Virus record (IMG/VR): IMGVR_UViG_3300033146_002616
Coordinates: 1 to 23,108 of that record
Source: a virus
DNA: 23,108 nt
Direction: 5' to 3' (one strand)
The notes under the pieces are model-generated. The model saw only the letters and a program-made list of their open reading frames with translations, ran no database searches and was not told the DNA's origin. This document shows positions 8,897-17,200 of this stretch, piece by piece; position 1 is the first letter of the stretch; each line of letters starts with the position of its first letter. The translations under genes and the position numbers were made by a program.

Positions 8897-10584
8897 TTTA
8901 CTATTCCTCGCTTTCTCTTGTTTGCTCCTGTCATTAATAACCTTTTATATACTTGTGATTTCGTCTCTTTCTCCGTTACTCCTTTCGTCTTTTCAGTATG
9001 CCATGATATTAATCCATATCCTAATGAATCATACGGATTGTCTATCGTTGAATCATCTTCAACCTTTTCTTGATCGTACTTATCTTTAACTAGTAAAGGT
9101 ATCGTTTTTATTAAGTGCTGACAATTCTCCATTATTTGTAGCTTGGCTGTTTTTACTATTTTTATCTTTCCGTATTCGTCCATTATTTCTATGTCATACG
9201 GTTTTAAGTAATGATGCATTGTTGCCATTCTTAGTTTCCTATCCGTTATAGGTTTGATGAATCCATAAGGCACACCTTTTTTCCTTGTTCCATCTGGATT
9301 TATTACACCCTCTCTATAATAATCTACCAAGCATTTTCCTGACTCATCTCTATGATGTGTGTTCCAAGCATCACGGCCTGCTACTATATACTTTAATGGC
9401 TCTACTTGTGGCTTATCAGTATCTTTATAGTTTAATAAAAAATTTAACTCTTCTTTCTTTCCTGCTAACTGACATGATTCCATGAATTTTACACCTTGTT
9501 CAGCGTAATGTAACTGTTTATCATACTTCTTATCTCTTGACATCTCATAATATACAAATACAGTTCCATCTTCATTAATTGCGTATTTATACCATGCATA
9601 TGGGTCATTATACCCATTATCTACACTACCCCATTTTATCCAATGGTCTGGTATATCAAACTGTTTACATACATGTATAGAGTTGTCAAACTCTGGGAAT
9701 GCTGTTCTTTCACCTGCTGATAGTGCTTGTTCTAATGTTTCAGGATACTCCTGCATATATGAGTCTGGTGATGTCTTCTTAGCTTTCTCATACCATTCTT
9801 TTGTCCTGTTAGGATCTGTCCATACACTTAAAAATATTAGGTTGAAATCTTTTTCTTTTGCTGTCTTCACAATTTGCTCAAAAAATGTTCCACGTTGGTT
9901 AGTCGATAACCCTATGAATTTACCACTATTGTCATCTACACGGTCAATCGTTGGTAATGCTCCTGCAAAAACTGTGTTTGCAAACTCGTGGTACGCCCAT
10001 TCATCAAATATAACCTCATCTGCTGTTAGTGAACGCCCTGCACTCTTTGTTGATGGTCTTGCTGATATGACTGATGTTTGTCTCACTTCTCCTTCAATGT
10101 CTGGTATCGGGTGCCATATCTTTATTTCCTTTGCTGTCTTTTTATAAATGTAAATATCTCTTATCCCCATGTTGTTATCTTTTTTACTTGTGTTTTGTTC
10201 TCTGCAAAACCAACTAGGTAAATGCATTAACATGAACTCAACTCTTTCTATTGCATCTTGTGCATAATCTTGAGTTTGAGACATTATTAATATCTTATAA
10301 CCTTTTATCTTTAATAAATTTCTTAATCCACGTGCAAGTACTAACCATGTTATACCTATCTGTCTTGCTTTTATTATGACATTCTTTTTATGTCTGTCTA
10401 TGCTTATCCATGCTTTTTTCTGCCCTTCCCATAATACGAATAACACCTTGTTCGATTTCTCTGTATTCTCTTTATTCTCTATGTACACATAATTCTCGAC
10501 AAAATAAAATTGATCTTCTTTTATTTTCCTTCTCTCTAACTCTCTAAATGCTAATTCTTTTTTAATTCGTAGATTTATTCCCAT
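8893..10584 (-). CDS. terL: Terminase large subunit
   Basis: A protein of 563 residues, typical for TerL. The N-terminal ATPase shows the atypical Walker A ARQIGITW (73-80), Walker B VIFDEWAYHE (191-200, with D194 and E195) and the coupling motif GLSTNQRGTFF (225-235). The C-terminal RNase-H-like nuclease begins with WGSVDNGYNDPYAWYKYA (318-335), where D322 is a likely metal ligand; GRDAWNT further on probably holds another acidic residue. The protein pumps DNA through the portal using ATP and cuts the concatemer at headful or specific sites. It overlaps the small membrane gene upstream (23 bp) and the TTG start of the next gene (4 bp), implying translational coupling. Its class (headful or cos) cannot be told from these motifs. 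Confidence 0.96.
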   Translation of the reverse strand: MGINLRIKKELAFRELERRKIKEDQFYFVENYVYIENKENTEKSNKVLFVLWEGQKKAWISIDRHKKNVIIKARQIGITWLVLARGLRNLLKIKGYKILIMSQTQDYAQDAIERVEFMLMHLPSWFCREQNTSKKDNNMGIRDIYIYKKTAKEIKIWHPIPDIEGEVRQTSVISARPSTKSAGRSLTADEVIFDEWAYHEFANTVFAGALPTIDRVDDNSGKFIGLSTNQRGTFFEQIVKTAKEKDFNLIFLSVWTDPNRTKEWYEKAKKTSPDSYMQEYPETLEQALSAGERTAFPEFDNSIHVCKQFDIPDHWIKWGSVDNGYNDPYAWYKYAINEDGTVFVYYEMSRDKKYDKQLHYAEQGVKFMESCQLAGKKEELNFLLNYKDTDKPQVEPLKYIVAGRDAWNTHHRDESGKCLVDYYREGVINPDGTRKKGVPYGFIKPITDRKLRMATMHHYLKPYDIEIMDEYGKIKIVKTAKLQIMENCQHLIKTIPLLVKDKYDQEKVEDDSTIDNPYDSLGYGLISWHTEKTKGVTEKETKSQVYKRLLMTGANKRKRGIVN

Positions 10585-10771
10585 TATGCAGCACGTCCTT
10601 TGTTATTGCGTAACAAGCCCATATATTGAATATTGGTATCCCTAGAAATGCCAATGAACCAAATGCAAGTGCTATGATTATAACAAGCGAATTCAGCTTT
10701 CCATGTGTCCATAAAAAAACCCATAAATATACCACACACGCTTCCCACATTAATAATAGTAATTCGCTCAT
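10562..10771 (-). CDS. Small two-helix membrane protein between terminase genes
   Basis: A protein of 69 residues, largely hydrophobic, with two likely membrane segments: ELLLLMWEACVVYLWVFLW (about 3-21) and LVIIIALAFGSLAFLGIPIF (about 29-48), followed by a short polar tail. It begins 6 nt after the small terminase stop and ends inside the large terminase gene (23-bp overlap). That tight packing argues for a real gene, although the ribosome binding site is weak (GAGAGTGA before ATG 10771). A membrane protein in the packaging block is unexpected. It may be an accessory protein unrelated to packaging, for example a second holin-like or superinfection-exclusion protein. The overlapping frame on the same strand lacks such features and was not called. 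Confidence 0.6.
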   Translation of the reverse strand: MSELLLLMWEACVVYLWVFLWTHGKLNSLVIIIALAFGSLAFLGIPIFNIWACYAITKDVLHNGNKSTN

Positions 10772-10777
10772 TATATA

Positions 10778-11167
10778 TCACTCTCTTTCTTCGTCTCTTA
10801 ATATTTCTTGTAATTCTTTATCTGACATGTTCTTGATTTGGTCATTTGTTACGTTAATGTCTACTTTTTGTGTGTACTTGTCCATCATTTCTAGATATGT
10901 CTTTATATGCGAATGTGAACCCCTTTTAGCTTCTCTTGTTAATGCTTTTGCTACTCCTGAAAAATCTGCTTTTAGTGCTGTTGTTACTTGTGCGTTATAA
11001 TAATTTAAAAAATTAGGGTCTTTTATCCAGTTATAATATGTCTGTCTTGTCATGTCTGATGATTCTAATATCTTTTTAAGTGGTCTTCTATCATCAAAGT
11101 TTATAAGAAGTTTTATTAGTTTTGCTTGCTCTGGTGATGGTATGAATTTATTATCTGTTTTCTTCAC
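10778..11167 (-). CDS. terS: Terminase small subunit
   Basis: A protein of 129 residues directly upstream of terL. Residues about 25-55 form a helix-turn-helix of the kind used by Firmicutes phage TerS proteins (PLKKILESSDMTRQTYYNWI, then DPNFLNYYN). A conserved-looking AKRGSHSHIKTYLEMMDKYT follows, then an acidic C-terminus (SDKELQEILRDEERE) that would contact the large subunit. TerS recognises the packaging site on phage DNA and stimulates the TerL ATPase. The start is GTG at 11167 with GAAGG 6 nt before it; the ATG one base upstream reads ATG-TGA and cannot be used. It lies 14 nt after the metallopeptidase gene. Confidence 0.88.
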   Translation of the reverse strand: MKKTDNKFIPSPEQAKLIKLLINFDDRRPLKKILESSDMTRQTYYNWIKDPNFLNYYNAQVTTALKADFSGVAKALTREAKRGSHSHIKTYLEMMDKYTQKVDINVTNDQIKNMSDKELQEILRDEERE

Positions 11168-11181
11168 ATTCCACCTTCTTT

Positions 11182-11697
11182 CTAGGTTAAGTAGTTTAAC
11201 CCAAACTTATTTATTATAAAATTGAATTCCTCTACATCATGTGGTTTTATATATATGCCTGATGATGACATGCCAATATGTAGTAACTCATGTAACATGA
11301 GTGTCTCTAGTTGTTCTTCTGTTAATTGTTCAATATTAGGTTCATAAAATGTTATTAATATGTCATATGGTAAGTATATAAGGTATTCTGGCTGTACTTT
11401 TCTACAATCTGCCAATACCGTTTTCCCTTGTTTCTTTTTGTCTTCATATGAAAGTATGTAGTCTATCCTTATGTTATATGCCATTATATCATCTAATTCT
11501 TCTCTGTCTTGATATTTTTCTATGACTCTCTCGCCAATACTTTTTAATTCTTCTGAACACTCTGAATCTTGATAACCTACTTCTTCTTTCAATTGTTCTA
11601 ATATCTTTCCTTTTTCATCATCTCCACTTGTCATAAGTTGCCTATGTAATTCAAGAACTATTGACGGTTCTACAAACTTGTTTTTCCATACTGCCAT
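11182..11697 (-). CDS. Putative phage metallopeptidase (PhageMetallopep-type)
   Basis: A protein of 171 residues with a zincin motif HELLH (136-140) within LETLMLHELLHIGM, and KPHDVEEF downstream, where H153 is the probable third zinc ligand. The layout, in which an LADCRKV segment (about 95-101) and a DILITFYEP strand precede the motif and an FGLNYL end follows, matches the putative phage metallopeptidase family (PF18894 as I remember it). Proteins of this family commonly sit near terminase genes; the substrate is unknown. It has no signal peptide. AAGGTGG precedes ATG 11697 with 7-nt spacing, and the gene follows the endolysin by 13 nt. Peptidase activity is inferred from an intact motif. 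Confidence 0.8.
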   Translation of the reverse strand: MAVWKNKFVEPSIVLELHRQLMTSGDDEKGKILEQLKEEVGYQDSECSEELKSIGERVIEKYQDREELDDIMAYNIRIDYILSYEDKKKQGKTVLADCRKVQPEYLIYLPYDILITFYEPNIEQLTEEQLETLMLHELLHIGMSSSGIYIKPHDVEEFNFIINKFGLNYLT

Positions 11698-11710
11698 TAT
11701 ATCACCACCT

Positions 11711-12439
11711 TTAATCTAATAGTCTTAATTTATCAAAAAATACCATTAGTTGTTCTTCTGTTACATTGTTTTTAGCTCCTAGACCGTCTTGTATTCCTTT
11801 TGCTACTGCTTTATCCCATGATTCTTTTGCCCACTCTGATGGTTGTTCTGTGTACTCTGGTATATACCGTATGTTGAAGTAGTTACATATTCCTATAGCA
11901 TGTTCTCTTGCTACTTCTTTCTGAAATCCCTTATCTATCATAAGTAGTGCTTCTCTCTTATTATCCATAAATCCATTTTCTGAAAGTATAGCAGGCATCT
12001 TTGTCTTTCTTAATACATAGAAATTACTTTCTTTAATGCCTCTGCTTTTCTGTGGTGTACCTTTGTTTAACTCTTTTAATACATATTGTGCAACTCTTCT
12101 AGATTCTACAGACCTTGGATATATGTGTACCGAATGTCCACTAGGATTAGCTGCTTCAAATGTACCATCAAATGCATTATAGTGTATAGACACAAAAAGA
12201 TCTGCCTTCATTTTATTTGCTCTGTTGACACGTGCTTTGAGTGATGTATCAAAATTTGTAGGTGCTGTGAATATAGTCCTAAAACCACATCTTTTAAGTT
12301 CTAAATTTAGGTAATTGGCCACCTCTTTATTGAATTCATTTTCACGTATCTGTCTGTAGTGTAATTCTTTAATTGGTGGTGTTCTCTTACCTTTTGTATT
12401 CGCTCCATGTCCATCATCTATTGCGATTAAATAACTCAT
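11711..12439 (-). CDS. Endolysin: N-acetylmuramoyl-L-alanine amidase (Amidase_3) with SLH-like tail
   Basis: Using ATG 12439 the protein has 242 residues. Amidase_3 zinc and catalytic residues are all visible: H11 in AIDDGHGAN, E33 in IRENEFN, H84 in VSIHYNAFDG and E152 in ILSENGFMDN. It would cut the bond between N-acetylmuramic acid and L-alanine in peptidoglycan. The last 45 residues (PSEWAKESWDKAVAKGIQDG, then NNVTEEQLMVFFDKL) resemble one SLH-type repeat found at the C-terminus of many clostridial phage lysins. AAAGGAG lies 5 nt before ATG 12439, so it is preferred to the TTG at 12454 that overlaps the upstream stop. The absence of a signal peptide fits holin-dependent release. It follows the subtilase by 11 nt. 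Confidence 0.92.
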   Translation of the reverse strand: MSYLIAIDDGHGANTKGKRTPPIKELHYRQIRENEFNKEVANYLNLELKRCGFRTIFTAPTNFDTSLKARVNRANKMKADLFVSIHYNAFDGTFEAANPSGHSVHIYPRSVESRRVAQYVLKELNKGTPQKSRGIKESNFYVLRKTKMPAILSENGFMDNKREALLMIDKGFQKEVAREHAIGICNYFNIRYIPEYTEQPSEWAKESWDKAVAKGIQDGLGAKNNVTEEQLMVFFDKLRLLD

Positions 12440-12450
12440 ATAATCTCCTT

Positions 12451-13566
12451 TCAACCTCTTGTTGTGACTCCTTTATATCTTTCCCAACTAACTACAACTC
12501 CTCTTGCTTCATTATCCTCTCTAATTGGTAACATACCTTTAGTTTCCCCATTCTTAGCCCTTACATTCTTTAGTCCTTGTGGTATAATCTTTTCTTTACC
12601 ATTTATAAACATCACATTTTTATTATATGGATAAAAAATTGTTTTAATTGAATTCTTAAATGTTACAAACCCTGCACCTGTCTTATTATCCCAACCTGTT
12701 GTACCCATGTCAACTGCTTTACTCATAAGTATCTCATAGATTGTCTTCGCAACTGGTTCTTTCTTTCTTACTTCCCTATACTTATCTATAATGAGTGCCA
12801 CCATACCAGTTACAAGTGGTGTTGCCATTGATGTACCACTCATTGTTGTATATCCGTAAACACCGTTCCTTATTAAGTTACTAGCAGACATAACATTTGT
12901 TCCAACTTGACATAAATCTATGTCCTCATTTGTCGCACTATAATAGGCTGGTTTATAATTCTCATCTGTTGAACCTACTGTTGTTATGCCTTTTATACTA
13001 GCTGGTATATATGTCCTTAATTTATTACCGTAGTTTCCAGCTGAACACACTATAAATATATTTGCCTCTTTTGCCCTATTAATAGCGTTTATAAATTCCG
13101 TTTTTAAGCCATTTGTTAAAAACTTAGTGTCTAGTCCAAATGACATGGATATAATATTGACTTTTTTATCTATTGAATCATCAATAGCGTTAACGATTGA
13201 ATGAACTAATCCGTATTCTGTTGGTTGACCACCACCTGAATCAAGTACTTTATATGCGTAAATATCACACATTGGTGCTATCTCTGCCACAATGCCTGCA
13301 ACGTGTGTCCCATGACCATTATTATCTACTCCTGTTCCATAATCTATGACAGGATTTATATGTACTATGTTCCTTTCAAATTGTGGGTGACTAGCTAATA
13401 TACCAGTATCTAATATCGCGACTTTTACTTTGTCACCGAAGTATCCCTGCTCATGCATTCCCTTGTATCCTGAAAGTATATAACTATCTATGTCTTCTTT
13501 TTTTGGTGTTTCTACCCAATTAATGTCTTGTACTTTCCTATCCATATTTTCATCAAAACATTTCAT
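12451..13566 (-). CDS. Subtilisin-family (S8) serine protease in the lysis cassette
   Basis: A protein of 371 residues with an intact S8 catalytic centre: D53 in VAILDTGI, H85 in NNGHGTHVAG, the oxyanion N178 in VCSAGNYG and S246 in SGTSMATP. The catalytic domain spans about residues 42-300. A short N-terminal segment (1-41) could be a reduced propeptide; no signal peptide is seen. The C-terminal 70 residues (MFINGKEKIIPQGLKNV, then KGMLPIREDNEARGVVVSWE) resemble the copper-amine-oxidase-like stalk domain found on Firmicutes wall proteins. The gene lies between the holin-like gene and the endolysin with short gaps, so it is most likely part of the lysis programme, perhaps removing wall or surface-layer proteins. 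A virion-associated role or release of superinfection-blocking factors is also possible. Enzyme family is certain; role is inferred. Confidence 0.93.
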   Translation of the reverse strand: MKCFDENMDRKVQDINWVETPKKEDIDSYILSGYKGMHEQGYFGDKVKVAILDTGILASHPQFERNIVHINPVIDYGTGVDNNGHGTHVAGIVAEIAPMCDIYAYKVLDSGGGQPTEYGLVHSIVNAIDDSIDKKVNIISMSFGLDTKFLTNGLKTEFINAINRAKEANIFIVCSAGNYGNKLRTYIPASIKGITTVGSTDENYKPAYYSATNEDIDLCQVGTNVMSASNLIRNGVYGYTTMSGTSMATPLVTGMVALIIDKYREVRKKEPVAKTIYEILMSKAVDMGTTGWDNKTGAGFVTFKNSIKTIFYPYNKNVMFINGKEKIIPQGLKNVRAKNGETKGMLPIREDNEARGVVVSWERYKGVTTRG

Positions 13567-13585
13567 CTTGTCATCTCCTTTTATA

Positions 13586-13783
13586 CTAGTACTTGTTCTT
13601 TGTTAATGGGTTATTTGTAGATACAAATAATGATGTGTAAATTTCAAGAACAGCAATAGCTATTAATCTCCACATTTCAACTGCTTCAGGGTTAATCCCA
13701 TATAATAATGCGATGACAACTATTTGAGATAATATACCTGATAAAACTATAGGACTTTTTATCCTTTTTACAAATGTTTTCAT
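13586..13783 (-). CDS. Holin-like small membrane protein
   Basis: A protein of 65 residues with a basic N-terminus (MKTFVKRIKSP), a hydrophobic helix (IVLSGILSQIVVIALLYGI, about 12-30) and a second one (MWRLIAIAVLEIYTSLFV, about 37-54). It ends STNNPLTKNKY, which resembles the NNPTTKG-type end of phi-LC3 / phage_holin_1 proteins. Such holins open the membrane at a set time and let endolysin out. Its place just before the subtilase and amidase genes supports the call. It begins 1 nt after the stop of the previous small membrane protein gene, implying coupled translation. Confidence 0.75.
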   Translation of the reverse strand: MKTFVKRIKSPIVLSGILSQIVVIALLYGINPEAVEMWRLIAIAVLEIYTSLFVSTNNPLTKNKY

Positions 13784-13784
13784 A

Positions 13785-14093
13785 TTAGTACTCCTTTCTA
13801 TCCATATGATTTATAGTTTCAACCACTTCTTTTAACCACCCATTTTGACCAGACTCTTTATATATTTTGAATAATCCATTGACCGTGTCTTTGTCATAAT
13901 TGGATAAGCCATTGTTTTGACGTCCTCTGTAATACATGTCCATTATCTGTGCCTTTAATAATAACATACTTATGTCGATTAACACCTTATGCTCTTTTTT
14001 GTGTCCTTTTGTTGCCATTGCTATTGACTTTACTAGCCATGCAATAGAACTTGTAATTAAAAAACCAAATACAATTATAGGAAGCTCCATCAT
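13785..14093 (-). CDS. Small membrane protein of the lysis region
   Basis: With ATG 14093 the protein has 102 residues; a longer reading from GTG 14147 lacks a ribosome binding site. GAGAGG lies about 11 nt before the chosen ATG. One N-terminal membrane helix (LPIIVFGFLITSSIAWLV) is followed by a cytoplasmic helix-rich part with LLLKAQIMDMYYRGRQNNGL, then FKIYKESGQNGWLKEVVETI. The pattern of a helix, a short linker, then YK-x-x-G-x-NG recalls small proteins found beside holins in clostridial phages, some annotated as holin-associated. Together with the next gene it could form a holin/antiholin pair. That pairing is inference. Confidence 0.65.
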   Translation of the reverse strand: MMELPIIVFGFLITSSIAWLVKSIAMATKGHKKEHKVLIDISMLLLKAQIMDMYYRGRQNNGLSNYDKDTVNGLFKIYKESGQNGWLKEVVETINHMDRKEY

Positions 14094-14161
14094 AATATTA
14101 AATACCTCTCTTCTCTCCTTTATTTTATATATACACAAATTGTTCACTCCAATTTACAAAC

Positions 14162-14221
14162 CTATTTTTTTCTAAATTCTCTGTTAAACCTATTTGTATA
14201 ATCTATTTTTACTACTGGCAT
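14162..14221 (-). CDS. Candidate 19-residue mini-protein
   Basis: A 20-codon frame (MPVVKIDYTNRFNREFRKK, then TAG) fills the 90-nt gap between the giant gene and the small membrane protein gene. A very good ribosome binding site, AAAGGAAGG, lies 5 nt before the ATG. The product is basic and has no membrane helix. It could be a genuine mini-protein or a translated leader that couples ribosomes to the next gene. Only the start signal and position support it. Confidence 0.4.
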   Translation of the reverse strand: MPVVKIDYTNRFNREFRKK

Positions 14222-14237
14222 ATCTTACCTTCCTTTC

Positions 14238-17200
14238 TTACTTATTATCATAGTGCTTTTTATATTGCTCTATTTTTATAACATCATTTCCGTTTAAATC
14301 TTTTCCTTCTAATGCACTCATTGCAACATTATCCTTTAACACTAAAAGATCCATTAACTCTTCTAGTTTCTCTTCGCCTGTCATTGTACTACTTTCTTTT
14401 ATTGTTCTGGTTGCTTTATTTAGTACTTTCATGTATGAGTTCATTTTGTTTATATGCTTATTCTTTTCTTTGAACTCTTCTGTTTGTTCTTTTCCTTCTA
14501 TCTTGTATGTCGCTTTTTCTTTACCCATTTCATTTTTTAGATTGTAGAAATCTGTTACATATTGGCTTGAGATTAATGGATCTAAAACCATTCCTCTTAC
14601 AAACAACGCCTTGTTTAAGAAACCTTTTTCTACTGGAGTTGCTTTATCCCTTTTATCTATCATGTTTATGATTCCATCTATAGTATTTAACATTGATACC
14701 CCAGAAGAACCAAGTAATGACTTGACTGCATAATCAAACTTTCTAGGACTTACATTTAATGCTTTACCTACGCTTTTGCCTAGTTCTGATGTGTTTGTTC
14801 CATATTGATCTTTCTTTGCATAAAACTGTTCTTCATGTGGTGGGACAATAGGTCCATCATACCAGCTAGAATAATTTCCCTTAAGTTCCATACTTAATTT
14901 GTATGTGTGTGGTATCATATCTGGAGCCATCACGTTTAAAATTCTTTTTGCGTATTCGTTGTACGATTTTTTGTCATGTGTTCTTAAATACTCTAGCGTT
15001 CTCTCAACACCTGCACCGAATAATATTCCAAGCTCGTGAGGTTTTGGTATCTTAATCATTGTATCACCTATAAATATAATCCAATACATATCTTTAATAT
15101 ATAACGGTAATCTTTTATATTTTTCATCATTATCGTTGAGTAATTTAAGTACTATTGAAAAACTTGATATGTAAAATGCAGCTCTTGCTGCTACACCTAA
15201 TGGGTCTGTTACAATCGCTCTTGCTATTTTATCTGTACCTTGTATGTTTGCATTAAAGAATGGTATTAACCTGTTCAACTCTTTACTTACCCAGCCAGCA
15301 CGCATAAAATCTAATAATTCTCTTGTGTCAAGTGCAGCTTGCGTTACTGCATCGTTATGACTCCTTCCTTTTTTTATATTCTTATCATACGATTTGTGGA
15401 ATTCTCCCATTCTTGTTGAGTTCTCAACACCTTCATTAAGTGTCCTTAATAATTCAAGTGGTGATTTTATAACTTGTAATACTTTGTCTTTCTTATCTCT
15501 ATTATATAATTTTTTTGTGTCTTTCTTTATATAATCTCTATCAATAGATGCAATGGTATTGTTTAATGCACCAGCTGAAATAGCTTTATAATATAAATCG
15601 TCTTTCTTTATTTCTTTAATTAATCCATTTGTTGAATCTATAAAAGGTATAAACCCACTTTTAGAAAGTATTGCTGCTGCTATGGTGTCTCTTATTCCGT
15701 TCTTTGCTATAAATGTATCACTAAACTCTGTGGCACCTGTTCTAAGAAGCCTAGCTGGTAGCCCTAATACCTTCCCTATTGCTCCCATGTCTATTCCCCA
15801 TTCATCTGCTAAAGACTTATATAACTGTTTATCATGTATTTCATAATAAACTGGTTTACCATTTTCTAGTACCTTTATGATATTTTCATCATTTGAGTAC
15901 GAACCTTGTGTATATGTTTGTTCATTAGGTAATCCAGCAATGCCAAGCATAAATGCAATACTATCAGGCTCTAACTCTGTATTATCTTTTTTTAATTTCT
16001 TAACATATTCTTCTGTTAAATCTATCCCATATCTTTTAGATATAAGTCTTTTTAATTCTTCCCCTGTTATTGTTGATGACTTTATAGGGTTTGGTATTTT
16101 ATCAAAATACTTACCTGTGTTATGTTTATTATGTAAATCAAAGAATAATTTAAGTGCATTGTTTTTATCTATTACCTCATAAATAGCATAAGTATTTTTT
16201 ATAACACTTTCTAATGGATTAATGATGTCTCTTGAATCACCATATATTTGCTTAAAGGTGTGCATGCCTTTTGTACCACTTCCACCTTTTGAATCTTGAA
16301 CTCTTAAAAATGGCACATACGCTTTATTTAATTTCTTTATTTTTTTGTAAATTTCTTCTTGTAATACACCATATTCTACAGCAAGTTTAAGCATAGTGTC
16401 TTGAAAATTATATAATTCTTTTAATACCTTATTAAATGTTTGGTTATTCTCATATTCTTTTATCACTGCATTGAATTGCTCTGGTGTTGTTCCTGTCTCT
16501 ATATTCCTATAGTACAATTCTCTTGCTCTTAATGCTGTCGCATAATAAATAAACTCATCCATTATTTTTGCATTTTGCAATGGCTTAAGTATTTGATATA
16601 ATCCTTTCGTTAAAAACTCATCTGTTTTTGGATCAATTATTCCTCTTTCCATTGCTGCATGTAATTTACCTATAGCACTTGTTTTTGAAAGTCTTCTCAT
16701 TGTTACTGCATTAGTACTTGCTGGTATACTTTTAATATCTCCAACCATATCTTTATATGCTTTGTACATTGGAAAATCTGCATCAACACCAGCTGTATAC
16801 ACCCATGCAACTATTTCTTCTGCTGATGGTACATGTATTTCTGATTCGCCTTTTAATTGTACATTTGATGCGAATTGTTCAATGTCGGACATCTTATAAT
16901 ATACATCCATTATTCTTTTGACTTCACCTATAAACTCTTTTGTTATGTTGTCTTCTTCTATTATAGCTTCCATTTGTTTAAATGTATTTGGTGCAAGATT
17001 AAAAGCTTTCTGTTGGTCTTGTAAGTAGTATGAGAAAAATTCTGCTATCCCTTCTTTTACTATTTGGTTTCCACTGTAACTTTTTCTAGATGTTTTTAAC
17101 CCTAAATTATACAATTCTTTTCTTGCTTCTTTATTAGCTTTAATAAGAATGTTGTAATGTTTATCTAAGTAATGACCAACTTCGTGTAAAAGTGTGTCAA

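Noticed and set aside
10584-10781. 65-codon minus-strand frame parallel to the small membrane protein
   Set aside because: Overlaps the better candidate in a different frame, without its hydrophobic helices, and starts inside the terS stop.
13785-14147. Longer version of the small membrane protein from GTG 14147
   Set aside because: GGAG is only one base before that GTG and the extra 18 residues are charged; ATG 14093 has a better-placed signal.
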